Assembly: GCF_000010665.1 (NCBI RefSeq)
Contig: NC_012796.1
Coordinates: 2,447,501-2,511,500 of the forward strand
Origin: Solidesulfovibrio magneticus RS-1
GTDB taxonomy: Bacteria; Desulfobacterota; Desulfovibrionia; Desulfovibrionales; Desulfovibrionaceae
DNA length: 64,000 nt
Direction of reading: 5' to 3'
Within the stretch, counting starts at the first letter, position 1. Each line of letters opens with the position of its first letter. The position numbers and the translations under genes were made by a program. The notes below the pieces were generated by a model. That model was not told where the DNA came from. It was given only the letters and a program-made list of their open reading frames with translations, and searched no databases. Positions 1 to 8,889 of this stretch are shown here, one piece after another.

Positions 1-770
1 CCCAGGACGCCAAGGCCGAACGCGAAGCCCTGGCCAAGGGCGCAGGGAAATCAACCCGACAAGGGCCGTGGCGCGTGCTGCTCGACGCCGGCCACGGCGG
101 CCTGGACGCCGGCGCGGCGGTCGGTGGACTGCGTGAGGCTGACGTGACCCTCGATCTGGCCTTGCGTTTGGCCCGGGCGCTGGCCCCGGCCAGAAACGAG
201 GTGATCATTCACCTCACCCGCACCGCCGACGTGTCCCTGCCCGGCTGGGCCAGGGCCGGGCTGGCCGGTTTCTACGGCGCGGACCTGCTCGTTTCGCTCC
301 ATGCCGCCCGAGTGAGCGATCCGGCGGCCATGGGCATCGCGGCCTATGGCTATGGCCGCGAACCGTCCGATGCCCAGGCCGCCCTTGTCGCCCGAGTCGA
401 GAACGCCGCCTACGGACCAGGCGCATCCTGGAAATCCCGGGGCGGGGAAGGGCTTTTCCTGGCTGCTGCCAATAATGCCGTGGGACAGGACCGGTTCGCG
501 CGCGGCCTGGAACTGGCCCGCGCCTTCATGCGTGCCATGCCCGCCGCCGCGCCGCTGCCAACGCGCGTCGCCGGATCAGCCCCCCTCAAACTGCTCGAAG
601 AAGCCGACGCGCCGGCACTCCTCTTGGAGACAGGCTTTCTGTCCAACGCCGACGACGCCGCCGCCCTGGGCAGCCCCGACAAGCGCCAAGCCCTGGCCCA
701 GGCCCTGGCCGACGCCTTTCTGGCGGCGCTGCGGGGAGTGAAGATGCCTCCGGCGGCCGGGAGGGGGTAA
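1..770 (+). CDS. N-acetylmuramoyl-L-alanine amidase (Amidase_3), 5' truncated by window edge
   Basis: Zinc amidase that cleaves the bond between N-acetylmuramic acid and L-Ala in peptidoglycan, in the periplasm. The reading frame is open from base 3, so the N-terminus (signal peptide and any AMIN domain) lies outside the window. Visible family motifs in order are VLLDAGHGGLDAG (zinc His), the Glu in LREADVTLDLAL, DLLVSLHAA (second His) and LLETGFLSN (catalytic Glu). The last residues, MPPAAGRG, are encoded by a GC-rich palindromic repeat that runs through the stop codon, so the natural C-terminus may have been altered. The first usual start codon inside the window (GTG at 75) falls within the catalytic core and is not the real start. 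Confidence 0.9.
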   Translation, partial: QDAKAEREALAKGAGKSTRQGPWRVLLDAGHGGLDAGAAVGGLREADVTLDLALRLARALAPARNEVIIHLTRTADVSLPGWARAGLAGFYGADLLVSLHAARVSDPAAMGIAAYGYGREPSDAQAALVARVENAAYGPGASWKSRGGEGLFLAAANNAVGQDRFARGLELARAFMRAMPAAAPLPTRVAGSAPLKLLEEADAPALLLETGFLSNADDAAALGSPDKRQALAQALADAFLAALRGVKMPPAAGRG

Positions 771-790
771 CCCCCTCCCGGACCCTCCCT
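741..790 (+). repeat. GC-rich palindromic repeat, copy A
   Basis: Begins AAGATGCCTCCGGCGGCCGG and continues as a G-run/C-run palindrome ending near CCCGGACCC. It matches the other copies at 28477, 28567, 41820 and 53826. It overlaps the last codons and stop of the amidase gene. Confidence 0.85.
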
Positions 791-794
791 GCCT

Positions 795-845
795 GGGGGC
801 GCGTCTTCCCCTTGAGGCGGAGCCTCAAGGGGAAGACGCGCCCCC
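795..845. repeat. Perfect 24-bp hairpin
   Basis: Arms 795-818 and 822-845 are exact reverse complements, starting GGGGGCGCGTCTTCCCC, with a loop of only three bases (819-821). No T-run follows on either strand, so it is not a textbook intrinsic terminator. It sits between repeat copy A and a truncated reverse copy at 892-911. Confidence 0.9.
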
Positions 846-891
846 AAACAAGAAGGACAGGCGGGAAAACGGCGCAGACCGCAAACCAATT

Positions 892-911
892 GGGGGGGCC
901 GGGGGCCTCTT
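892..911 (-). repeat. Truncated reverse copy of the GC-rich repeat
   Basis: GGGGGGGCCGGGGGCCTCTT matches the start of the reverse-oriented copies at 28567 and 41820 (GGGGGTCCGGGGGCCTC) and then stops. With copy A and the hairpin it forms an inverted-pair cluster. Confidence 0.5.
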
Positions 912-925
912 AAAATGATGCACGC

Positions 926-957
926 AAAAAAGCCCCGGGGAGACGGCTCCTCGGGGC
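926..957 (-). terminator. Rho-independent terminator of tatA
   Basis: Read on the minus strand, a GC-rich stem (GCCCCGAGGA / TCCCCGGGGC, one G-U pair) is followed by six T. It lies about 25 bases downstream of the tatA stop. Confidence 0.85.
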
Positions 958-981
958 TTTGACGGCGGATGGGATGTTGCT

Positions 982-1179
982 CTAGGCTTTGTGGTCCGTG
1001 GAGTCGTCCTTGGGCTTGCCCGGGGTCACGTCGATCTCGTCAGGCTCGTTGGTGGCCTTTTTGAAGTTCTTGATGGCCTTGCCCATGCCGGCGCCGATCT
1101 CGGGAAGCTTGTTGGCTCCGAAAATAATGAGCACGATGACCAGGATGATGATAAGCTCCGGAAATCCGATTCCAAACAT
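982..1179 (-). CDS. tatA: Sec-independent (twin-arginine) translocase subunit TatA/TatE
   Basis: Small membrane protein that oligomerises to form the Tat pathway that exports folded proteins such as periplasmic hydrogenases. The 65 residues show the family layout: one N-terminal membrane segment (about residues 7-22), the hinge [10 protein letters not shown], an amphipathic helix [12 protein letters not shown], and a short charged tail. The length is normal for TatA. It stands alone, with no tatB or tatC beside it, and has its own promoter and terminator, so it is probably monocistronic. Confidence 0.95.
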   Translation of the reverse strand: MFGIGFPELIIILVIVLIIFGANKLPEIGAGMGKAIKNFKKATNEPDEIDVTPGKPKDDSTDHKA

Positions 1180-1208
1180 GCTGCGCCTCCGCTGGTGGAT
1201 TGGCCGTG

Positions 1209-1237
1209 GCTATACACGCGGCCTTGGGGCAGGTCAA
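1209..1237 (-). promoter_or_regulatory. Predicted sigma-70 promoter of tatA
   Basis: On the minus strand TTGACC (1237-1232) and TATAGC (1214-1209) are separated by exactly 17 bases, ending 29 bases upstream of the tatA start codon. Confidence 0.65.
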
Positions 1238-1266
1238 GGAAGGCACGGTTTTATGGACATATCGTC

Positions 1267-1671
1267 ATGACGGCGCAAGTGCGTCGCTTGCCCGGCCAGG
1301 GTTGCCCCCATTGCCGGGCAGAGCGCTGTCTCTACGAGGAGCATCTCAACCCAGGCCTGCACGAGAACCATCGTTGCGCCGTGCTTAACCGGCTGTGCCG
1401 TGCCTTTGACGACTTCGTGCTGCGCGCCGACGTCATGGGGCTGCCCGACGAGCAGGCCCAGGCCCTTTGGGAGAGCCGTTTTCCGGCCACCCTGGCCAAA
1501 GAAGGGAATTGTCAGGATTACCTGCCCGGTGATACGACTTCCTTCCCGGATTGCGCCCATGCCGTGGGCGATTTGTGCTTGCTCGCCTTTCCCCTGTGCC
1601 CGGGGCGTTGTCCACGCTACCTGGAAGGTTGGGCGCGGGGTGTCGCGCCAAAGGATGGTTTCCATGACTGA
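1267..1671 (+). CDS. Cysteine-rich conserved hypothetical protein
   Basis: Function not recognised. The 134-residue product has ten cysteines, including an N-terminal GCPHCRAERC cluster and a C-terminal CPGRCPRYLEGW motif, which suggests a bound metal or iron-sulfur cluster; this is inference from spacing only. No signal peptide or membrane segment is visible. The ATG at 1267 was chosen because any longer reading would run back across the tatA gene and its promoter; no strong ribosome-binding site precedes it. Its stop overlaps the start of the next gene by 8 bases, so the two are likely co-translated. Confidence 0.7.
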   Translation: MTAQVRRLPGQGCPHCRAERCLYEEHLNPGLHENHRCAVLNRLCRAFDDFVLRADVMGLPDEQAQALWESRFPATLAKEGNCQDYLPGDTTSFPDCAHAVGDLCLLAFPLCPGRCPRYLEGWARGVAPKDGFHD

Positions 1672-2509
1672 CGCTTCCGGCAACGCCTTGACGTTGCTGC
1701 ACTTTCCTTGTTTGACTCCGGCCGTGTCCAGTGACGGCGTGCCGGGCGTACGTTTTCTTGATCCCGGCCTGGGCGAGCCTGGCGACCCGGAGTTGCTGCG
1801 TCCCGCCGACCTGCCGCTTTCCCAGGAAGAACTGGCGGGATTTTTGCGCGAATTCGAGCGCCTGCGCCGCGAGACGAAAAATCCCAAGGATCTGGCGTTG
1901 CTGGCCGGAGCGGGCGGAGGGCATTTCTTCAGCGAAACCTCCTTTGCCGTGCGCGAGGCTTTAGAAGACCAGCTCAATCCGGGCCGGGTGGCCCTGCGCC
2001 GGGCCAAGCAGGCTCAGCTGGCCTTGTGTCTGGCCGCCATGATCGAGCACAGCGTGCTGGAGCTGGCCGAGGCCGGTTCCCTGGATGAGGACTTCCGCAA
2101 AGATCTGGCCGAGAGCCTTGGCATTGAAGACGGCGACGACGATGACGACACGGCCATGGTGCTGGCGGCGGCCTTTTCCAGCGACGGCGGCCTGCCGACC
2201 CCGGCGACCCTGGCCGACGAATTTCGTCCGCCCTGGCGACAGTTGCTGTCGCCGTTTTGGGCCATAGCCCCAGTGGAAACCGGGCTTTTTATCGATGATC
2301 CTGAAATCGCCGCGACACTCCAGGACGCTGATCTCGGCTTTGACGACGTCGCCCCCGAAGCGTTTCCGGCCTTGTTCCCCGGCGGCTCTCCCGATGCGCC
2401 GCTGATCGCGGCCCGCCCGTCCGGTTACCGGTTGGCCGGCCGGACCCGGCCCGACCCTGAGGCCCCGTGGCTCGACATGACGCGGCTGGTTGTGGCCGTC
2501 AAACCTTAA
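1664..2509 (+). CDS. Conserved hypothetical protein, acidic
   Basis: Function not recognised. The 281-residue product has a long helical middle (about residues 50-170), an Asp-rich stretch GIEDGDDDDDTAM and no signal peptide or membrane segment, so it is probably cytoplasmic. The ATG at 1664 has AAGGA at 1651-1655, about eight bases upstream. It overlaps the Cys-rich gene before it by 8 bases, which suggests a two-gene unit. The start could be three codons earlier at 1655. Nothing in the sequence identifies a catalytic motif. Confidence 0.75.
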   Translation: MTDASGNALTLLHFPCLTPAVSSDGVPGVRFLDPGLGEPGDPELLRPADLPLSQEELAGFLREFERLRRETKNPKDLALLAGAGGGHFFSETSFAVREALEDQLNPGRVALRRAKQAQLALCLAAMIEHSVLELAEAGSLDEDFRKDLAESLGIEDGDDDDDTAMVLAAAFSSDGGLPTPATLADEFRPPWRQLLSPFWAIAPVETGLFIDDPEIAATLQDADLGFDDVAPEAFPALFPGGSPDAPLIAARPSGYRLAGRTRPDPEAPWLDMTRLVVAVKP

Positions 2510-2530
2510 GACGGAGAAGAAGGCCGCCCG

Positions 2531-3196
2531 ATGTACGTTTGCAACCCCGCTTCCCCGCCCGAATTCCTGGCCCGGATTTCCGGCGTCATCTTCGACTGCG
2601 ACGGCGTGCTGGTGGATTCCCGGGACGCCAACCGCATGTATTACAACCTCATCCGCGAGGGCATCGGCATGTTGCCCATCACCCCCGAGGAAGAGGACTA
2701 TGTCCACATGCACGCCGTGGGCGAGTGTCTGGACCGCATCATCCCGGCCGAGCGTCGGGAAGAAGCCGAGGAAGTCCGGCGCAATCTCGATTACCGGGAC
2801 ATCTTTCCGTATATTTTCCTGGAGGATGGCCTGGTCGAGCTGCTCGAAACCTTGGAAGGCCTTGGTGTGCGCATGGCTGTGCACACCAACCGGACGAGCA
2901 CGGTGGAGCTGCTCTTAGCTCATTTTGAGATCGATCGTTTTTTTTCGCCGGTCATTGCCGCCGGAGCGCTCAAGCGGCCCAAGCCCGACCCCGAGGGCGT
3001 CCACCGCATCCTGGCTGACTGGCAGTGCCCCAAGGACGCTGTGGCCTACATCGGCGACTCGGCCCTGGACGAGCGTTCGGCCGCCGCCGCCGGCATCGCT
3101 TTTTGGTCCTACAAAAACCCCGGCTTGGCTGCGGCCATGCACCTGCCGGACTTTGACAGCCTGCGTGTTTGTCTTTCCGGTTTGGCGGCGAAATAA
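2531..3196 (+). CDS. HAD-family hydrolase, phosphoglycolate-phosphatase-like
   Basis: Predicted cytoplasmic Mg-dependent phosphatase of the haloacid dehalogenase superfamily. All four motifs are present in 221 residues: I, FDCDGVLVDS (nucleophile Asp22 and Asp24); II, HTNR; III, the Lys in KRPKPDPEG; IV, IGDSALDE. An alpha-helical cap lies between motifs I and II, as in phosphoglycolate and beta-phosphoglucomutase-type enzymes. The substrate cannot be assigned from sequence. GGAGAAGAAGG precedes the ATG. It follows the acidic hypothetical gene by 21 bases, so it may be in the same transcript. Confidence 0.85.
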   Translation: MYVCNPASPPEFLARISGVIFDCDGVLVDSRDANRMYYNLIREGIGMLPITPEEEDYVHMHAVGECLDRIIPAERREEAEEVRRNLDYRDIFPYIFLEDGLVELLETLEGLGVRMAVHTNRTSTVELLLAHFEIDRFFSPVIAAGALKRPKPDPEGVHRILADWQCPKDAVAYIGDSALDERSAAAAGIAFWSYKNPGLAAAMHLPDFDSLRVCLSGLAAK

Positions 3197-3368
3197 CCGC
3201 CTGGGGGCAAACATCGTGCCCGTGCCCGGCAGGCCCGAGCCTGCCTCGCCAGCGAAGCCGGCGTGCGGCCTTGGCAAGGAACCGGATTTGTCTTGATTAA
3301 TGGCCGGCGCTGTGCCATTTTTCAGGTAAAGCGCGTCTGCTTTTGATACGCGCTGGAAAGGAATTCGC

Positions 3369-3680
3369 ATGGATATCATTGGCTATTTCTTTGTCGCCCT
3401 GGCCAGGGTGCTCGATATTGTCTTTAGCCTCTATTTCTGGATCATCCTGATTGCCGCGCTACTCTCCTGGGTGCGCCCCGATCCGTACAATCCCGTGGTC
3501 CGTTTCCTGCGCGCCGTCACCGATCCGGTATTCTACCGCGTCCGGCGCTGGCTGCCGTTTCTCACCATCGGCGGCATCGACCTGTCGCCCATCGTGGTGA
3601 TCCTGGGGCTGCAGTTCCTTCAATGGTTCCTTGTGCCCACCCTCATGCGCCTTGGCGGCGTGGGGATGGGGCGCATGTAG
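3369..3680 (+). CDS. YggT family membrane protein
   Basis: Small integral membrane protein (103 residues) with two hydrophobic blocks, about residues 4-35 and 72-95, around the family-typical SWVRPDPYNPVVRFLRAVTDP segment. The YggT family is linked to cell-envelope or division functions in several bacteria but has no firm biochemical role. AAGGA lies just before the ATG. It starts a tight same-strand run (DivIVA-like, DUF167, DUF465, ilvBNC); yggT, divIVA-like and DUF167 genes are often neighbours in bacteria, which supports all three calls. Confidence 0.9.
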   Translation: MDIIGYFFVALARVLDIVFSLYFWIILIAALLSWVRPDPYNPVVRFLRAVTDPVFYRVRRWLPFLTIGGIDLSPIVVILGLQFLQWFLVPTLMRLGGVGMGRM

Positions 3681-3766
3681 GAACGGCGCATGGCGACGGC
3701 TGGTCCGGCGTGCGCCGCAAACCGCCTCGGGACGGCTAACGCCGCCGCCGGGCTGGAAGCGTAGCC

Positions 3767-4417
3767 GTGACCCTGGATAAGATCGACCTGCTCGACCGCA
3801 CCTTTTCCCACAGTCTCGTCGGCTACCGCCGCGACGAAGTGGACCGCCTCGTGGCCGAGGCGGCGGATTCCATCGGCCGTTTGGCCGAGGAAAAGATGGC
3901 GCTTACCCGGGCCAACGACGGCCTTGCCCGGGAAATCGCCGAGTATCGCGCCCGCGAGGCGACGCTTCGCGACACGTTGCTCACCACTCAGCGCATCGTG
4001 GAGGAGCTCAAGGGCAAGGCCCGCGAAGAAGCCCGGCGCATCGTCGAGGCTGCGCAAAACGAAGCTTCCGCCATAGTGGCCGAGGCGCGTGGCCGGGCCG
4101 ACGCCCTGGCCGACGAGATCGAGACCCTGGAGGCCCGCAAGGCGGACATAGCCGGCCGGTTTCGCAATATGCTGACGGCGGCTTTGGCCTTGCTGGACAC
4201 CGAGGCGGCCGAGGAGGCAATCCGGGACGCGTCGGCTCTGACAGGTCGGATGGCCGCAAGCGATCAGGAGGCGGCCGGGGACGAACCCCAGGGCCTGCCG
4301 GTCGGACTGGCCCGGTTGGCCGAAGGGTCTCTGGATGCTGCCGAAAACGGCGTGTTTCTTGGTGGCGAGGCGGCCGACGCGGCCGTTTCCTTGTCGCCGC
4401 CGGGGCAGGGGGGCTAG
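3767..4417 (+). CDS. DivIVA-like coiled-coil protein
   Basis: The N-terminus (LDKIDLLDRTFSHSLVGYRR, then DEVDRLV) matches the DivIVA lipid-binding domain pattern: a short hydrophobic turn and a Gly-Tyr-Arg-x2-Glu-Val-Asp motif. A long charged coiled coil follows (about residues 30-150) and then a low-complexity tail. DivIVA proteins mark negatively curved membrane such as division sites; in this group the role is unproven. The start is GTG at 3767, which puts the domain at the very N-terminus. It ends two bases before the next gene. Confidence 0.8.
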   Translation: MTLDKIDLLDRTFSHSLVGYRRDEVDRLVAEAADSIGRLAEEKMALTRANDGLAREIAEYRAREATLRDTLLTTQRIVEELKGKAREEARRIVEAAQNEASAIVAEARGRADALADEIETLEARKADIAGRFRNMLTAALALLDTEAAEEAIRDASALTGRMAASDQEAAGDEPQGLPVGLARLAEGSLDAAENGVFLGGEAADAAVSLSPPGQGG

Positions 4418-4419
4418 GC

Positions 4420-4788
4420 ATGGCCCGCCAAGCCTCCGCCCAGTGTGTTTCCCCGGCCACCGGACCTGCGTCCGGCGACGCCGATCGGCCGGTTTTCGTC
4501 GCGCCGGCCGGCGACGGGGCCTGGACGTTGCGGGTGGCCGTGACCCCCGGAGGGGCCAAGGACGCCCTGGCCGGGTTGGCTGAAGACCGCCTTCGGGTAC
4601 GGCTGCGAGCCAAGGCCGTAGAAGGGCAGGCCAACGCCGCCCTGACCGATTTCGTGGCGCGCTGCCTGGGGGTCAAACCCCGGCAAGTGCGCATTATTTC
4701 CGGCGAGAAATCCCGGAAAAAGACCTTACGTATCGAGACAGAGTCCGAGCCCGACTGGCCCAGGGCGGCCGGGACGGGATGCGACTAG
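4420..4788 (+). CDS. DUF167 (YggU family) protein
   Basis: Small cytoplasmic protein of unknown function. The family core is clear from about residue 33 onward: TLRVAVTPGGAKDALAG, LRVRLRAKAVEGQANAAL and a VRIISGEKSRKKTLRI end. The first 30 residues are a low-complexity extension not typical of the family, so translation could begin later, although no better start is evident. It starts 2 bases after the DivIVA-like gene and is probably translationally coupled to it. Confidence 0.85.
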   Translation: MARQASAQCVSPATGPASGDADRPVFVAPAGDGAWTLRVAVTPGGAKDALAGLAEDRLRVRLRAKAVEGQANAALTDFVARCLGVKPRQVRIISGEKSRKKTLRIETESEPDWPRAAGTGCD

Positions 4789-4812
4789 AACCGTCAACAA
4801 GGAGTCTGTGCC

Positions 4813-5046
4813 ATGGATCAACGCGATCTGGATCTCGTCGCCAAGTACGGTGAAGCGGACCCGGAACTCAAGAGCCTCTATGAAGAGCATGTCGCGTTTG
4901 AAAAGATTCTGGAGAAGATGGAGTCCAAGCCGTATCTGACTCCGGCGGAAGAGACGGAACTCAAGGAGATCAAGAAGAAGAAGCTCTCCGGCAAGACTCG
5001 CATCGAAGCGCTTTTGGCCAAGTACCGTAAGGCGGAGGTCCAATAG
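4813..5046 (+). CDS. DUF465 (YdcH-like) small protein
   Basis: 77-residue, highly charged, all-helical protein matching the DUF465 pattern: a helix ending in [20 protein letters not shown], a [20 protein letters not shown] turn and a second helix. Function unknown; the family forms short helical hairpins in the cytoplasm. A good AAGGAG site at 4799-4804 precedes the ATG. It ends one base before ilvB, so it may be co-expressed with branched-chain amino-acid synthesis. Confidence 0.85.
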   Translation: MDQRDLDLVAKYGEADPELKSLYEEHVAFEKILEKMESKPYLTPAEETELKEIKKKKLSGKTRIEALLAKYRKAEVQ

Positions 5047-5047
5047 C

Positions 5048-6736
5048 ATGGAACTTACCGGGGCCCAGATCCTCCTGGAATCCCTGCGCCGTGAAGGCGT
5101 GGAAGTCGTGTTCGGCTTTCCGGGCGGTGCGGTCATCGACATTTACGACCAGTTGCCGCACTACCCCCTGCGCCACGTGCTGGTGCGCCACGAACAGGGC
5201 GCCATCCACGCGGCCGACGGTTATGCCCGGGCCACGGGCAAGGTAGGCGTATGTCTGGTAACCTCGGGCCCCGGAGCCACCAATACCGTGACCGGCATCG
5301 CAACGGCCTACATGGATTCGGTGCCGGTCGTCATCATCACCGGACAGGTGCCGACGCCGCTCATCGGCAACGACGCCTTCCAGGAAGTCGACATCGTCGG
5401 CATCACGCGCTCCTGCACCAAGCATAATTATCTGGTCAAGGACGTGCGCGAACTGGCCCGGGTCATCAAGGAGGCCTTCTACCTGGCCTCCACCGGCCGG
5501 CCGGGACCGGTGCTCATTGATCTGCCCAAGGACGTGCAGACCCAGCTTACGGAATACAAGTATCCCAAGACCATCAAAATGCGCAGCTACAACCCCACCT
5601 ACGCCCCCAACCCCAAGCAGGTGGCCAAGGTGGCGGAAGTGTTGCGCAAGGCCAAAAAGCCCATCATCTACGCCGGCGGCGGGGTCATTGCCTCCGAGGC
5701 CAGCGACGATCTGGCCTGGCTGGCCCGTGCCCTGGACATTCCGGTCACGGCCACGCTCATGGCCCTGGGCTGCTTTCCGGCCGACGACCCGCGCTGGCTG
5801 GGGATGCTCGGCATGCATGGCACCTATGCCGCCAACATGGCCATCAGCCACGCCGACCTGATCCTGGCCATAGGCAGCCGCTTCGACGACCGGGTCACCG
5901 GCAAGATCAGCGAGTTCGCCAAAAACGCCAAGATCGTGCATATCGACATCGACCCCACCTCCATCCAGAAAAATGTGGCCGTGCACATTCCGGTGGTGGC
6001 CGACTGCAAAAGCTTTTTAACCGCCCTGCGCGACATCCTGGAGCCGGCCCTGGCGGCCGAACCGGCCGCGCCCCATGAGGCCTGGACGACCAAGGTCACG
6101 GACTGGAAAGCCGAAAAGCCGCTGAGCTACGCCCAGGATGAAACGACCATCAAGCCGCAGTTCGTGGTGGAGACCATCTCCAAGCTGACCAAGGGCGAGG
6201 CCGTCATTACCACGGAAGTGGGGCAAAACCAGATGTGGGCGGCCCAGTTCTACGCCTTCACCCGGCCCCGGTCGTTTATCAGCTCCGGCGGTCTTGGCAC
6301 CATGGGCTTCGGGTTCCCGGCGGCCATCGGGGCCCAGATGGCCTTTCCGGACAGGCTCGTCATCGACGTGGCCGGCGACGGCTCCATCCAGATGTGCATC
6401 CAGGAGCTGGCCACGGCCGTGTGCTACGGCCTGCCGGTCAAGATCGTCATTTTAAACAACGGCTATCTCGGCATGGTCCGGCAGTGGCAGGAACTTTTCT
6501 ACAAGAAAAACTACTGCGCCACCTGCCTGGACGTGGCCCCGGACTTCGTCAAGCTGGCCGAGGCCTACGGCGCGGCCGGATTCAGGGTCACCGACCCGGC
6601 CAAGGTCGAGTCCACCCTGGCCGAGGCCTTTGCCCTGCCGCGTCCGGTCATCGTGGACGTGGTGGTGGACCGCGAGGAGAACGTGGCCCCCATGGTGCCG
6701 GCCGGCAAGTCCATAACCGAGATGATCCTCGTCTAG
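5048..6736 (+). CDS. ilvB: Acetolactate synthase, large (catalytic) subunit
   Basis: First common step of valine, leucine and isoleucine synthesis: condenses two pyruvates, or pyruvate with 2-oxobutyrate, using thiamine diphosphate, Mg and FAD. The 562 residues are normal length. Seen are the N-terminal [14 protein letters not shown], the catalytic Glu49 in [18 protein letters not shown], and the ThDP/Mg motif from [11 protein letters not shown] to [12 protein letters not shown]. It starts one base after the DUF465 gene and is followed by ilvN and ilvC, which confirms an anabolic enzyme rather than a catabolic ALS. Confidence 0.98.
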   Translation: MELTGAQILLESLRREGVEVVFGFPGGAVIDIYDQLPHYPLRHVLVRHEQGAIHAADGYARATGKVGVCLVTSGPGATNTVTGIATAYMDSVPVVIITGQVPTPLIGNDAFQEVDIVGITRSCTKHNYLVKDVRELARVIKEAFYLASTGRPGPVLIDLPKDVQTQLTEYKYPKTIKMRSYNPTYAPNPKQVAKVAEVLRKAKKPIIYAGGGVIASEASDDLAWLARALDIPVTATLMALGCFPADDPRWLGMLGMHGTYAANMAISHADLILAIGSRFDDRVTGKISEFAKNAKIVHIDIDPTSIQKNVAVHIPVVADCKSFLTALRDILEPALAAEPAAPHEAWTTKVTDWKAEKPLSYAQDETTIKPQFVVETISKLTKGEAVITTEVGQNQMWAAQFYAFTRPRSFISSGGLGTMGFGFPAAIGAQMAFPDRLVIDVAGDGSIQMCIQELATAVCYGLPVKIVILNNGYLGMVRQWQELFYKKNYCATCLDVAPDFVKLAEAYGAAGFRVTDPAKVESTLAEAFALPRPVIVDVVVDREENVAPMVPAGKSITEMILV

Positions 6737-6748
6737 GAGAGCACCCCC

Positions 6749-7231
6749 ATGCGCCACATTTTATCAATCCTCGTCGAGAACGAACCCGGGGTGCTTGCCA
6801 GGGTGGCCGGCCTGTTCAGCGGCCGGGGCTACAACATCGAAACCTTAAACGTCGCCCCCACCCTGACCGAGGGGCTGTCCATGATGACCATCACCACCAC
6901 CGGTGATGAGGCCATCATCGAACAGATCGTCAAGCAGCTGCGCAAGCTCGTCACCACCCTCAAGGTCGTTGACCTCACCGAGGTCAAGTCCGTGCAGCGT
7001 GAAATGATGCTGCTGCGGGTGGACGCCGAAGGCCAAAAGCGCGTCGAGGTGCTGCGCATCGTGGACATCTTCCGCTGCAAGGTGGTGGACGTGAGCCCGG
7101 ACGAGCTGGTGCTCGAAGTCACCGGCAACCAGGAGAAGCTCACAGCGCTTATAAACCTCCTGCAACGCATCGGCATCAAGGAAGTCGCCCGCACCGGGGC
7201 CGTGGCCATGAAGCGCGGGATGCAGGAGTAG
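6749..7231 (+). CDS. ilvN: Acetolactate synthase, small (regulatory) subunit
   Basis: Activates IlvB and confers valine feedback inhibition. The 160-residue product has an N-terminal ACT domain ([20 protein letters not shown] and [13 protein letters not shown], about residues 2-75) and the C-terminal domain of the long-type subunit ([20 protein letters not shown], then ITGNQEK-like sequence). The AGGAGA ribosome-binding site overlaps the ilvB stop codon, giving a 12-base spacing and likely coupled translation. Confidence 0.97.
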   Translation: MRHILSILVENEPGVLARVAGLFSGRGYNIETLNVAPTLTEGLSMMTITTTGDEAIIEQIVKQLRKLVTTLKVVDLTEVKSVQREMMLLRVDAEGQKRVEVLRIVDIFRCKVVDVSPDELVLEVTGNQEKLTALINLLQRIGIKEVARTGAVAMKRGMQE

Positions 7232-7298
7232 GGCGCTGATGCGCCCCGTCCGTATTGGAAATCGAGCGTGCCCCAAGCGGCACGAGAAAGGAGCAAGG

Positions 7299-8288
<990 letters not shown>

Positions 8289-8296
8289 CTTCACGA

Positions 8297-8328
8297 GCGG
8301 CCGGTCCCGCCGGGGCCGGCCGCTTTTT
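8297..8328 (+). terminator. Rho-independent terminator of the ilv operon
   Basis: GCGGCCGGTCCC / GGGGCCGGCCGC stem followed by TTTTT, 8 bases after the ilvC stop. The next gene's ribosome-binding site starts immediately after it. Confidence 0.9.
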
Positions 8329-8340
8329 CAAGGAGACGCC

Positions 8341-8889
8341 ATGCCCAATTCCCGTGGGAATTCCCGACCGGGCCGTTGCGGCCTGCGACTATGGGGCGTC
8401 CTGACCCTGCTTGCTCTGTTTTGGGCCGCCCCTGCCTGTCCGTCCCTGGCCGCCACGACCGCCGATTCCCAGGACAATCCCCTCGAACTTGCCGCTGACC
8501 CGATCCCCGGCCAGATGGAACAGGCCGAGAACGGCAATCCCAAGGCCCAGTGCGACGTCGGCATCGCCTACTTGAACGGTCGTCATGTGGCCCAGGATTA
8601 CCGCCTGGGGCTCCACTGGCTGACCAAATCCTCGGACGCCGGCTTTGCCTACGCCCGCTTCGTCCTGGCCGACGTCTACAACCGGGGCTACGCCGGCGTG
8701 CCGGTCAATGAGGAATTGGCCTATTATTACGCCTCCCTGGCCGCCGCTTCCTCGACCCTGCCGGACCGGGTCCGCGACCGGGCCGTCAAATTGCGCGACA
8801 CCGCGGCCAAGCGCTTAAGCGCCGCCCAGATCACCGGGATGCAGGCCAAAGCCGCCCTGGCCCCTCTGGACGCGGCTGTTGGCAATTGA
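8341..8889 (+). CDS. Exported Sel1-repeat protein
   Basis: The 182-residue product has an Arg-rich start, a hydrophobic segment LWGVLTLLALFWAAPA and an AxA-type cleavage region near residue 38, then Sel1/TPR-like repeats: AENGNPKAQCDVGIAYLNG, VAQDYRLGLHWLTKSSDAG, FAYARFVLADVYNRGYAG. Sel1 proteins are protein-interaction scaffolds, and no specific partner can be named. AAGGAG precedes the ATG, directly downstream of the ilv terminator. The stop overlaps the possible TTG start of the next gene, so the two may be coupled. Confidence 0.8.
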   Translation: MPNSRGNSRPGRCGLRLWGVLTLLALFWAAPACPSLAATTADSQDNPLELAADPIPGQMEQAENGNPKAQCDVGIAYLNGRHVAQDYRLGLHWLTKSSDAGFAYARFVLADVYNRGYAGVPVNEELAYYYASLAAASSTLPDRVRDRAVKLRDTAAKRLSAAQITGMQAKAALAPLDAAVGN

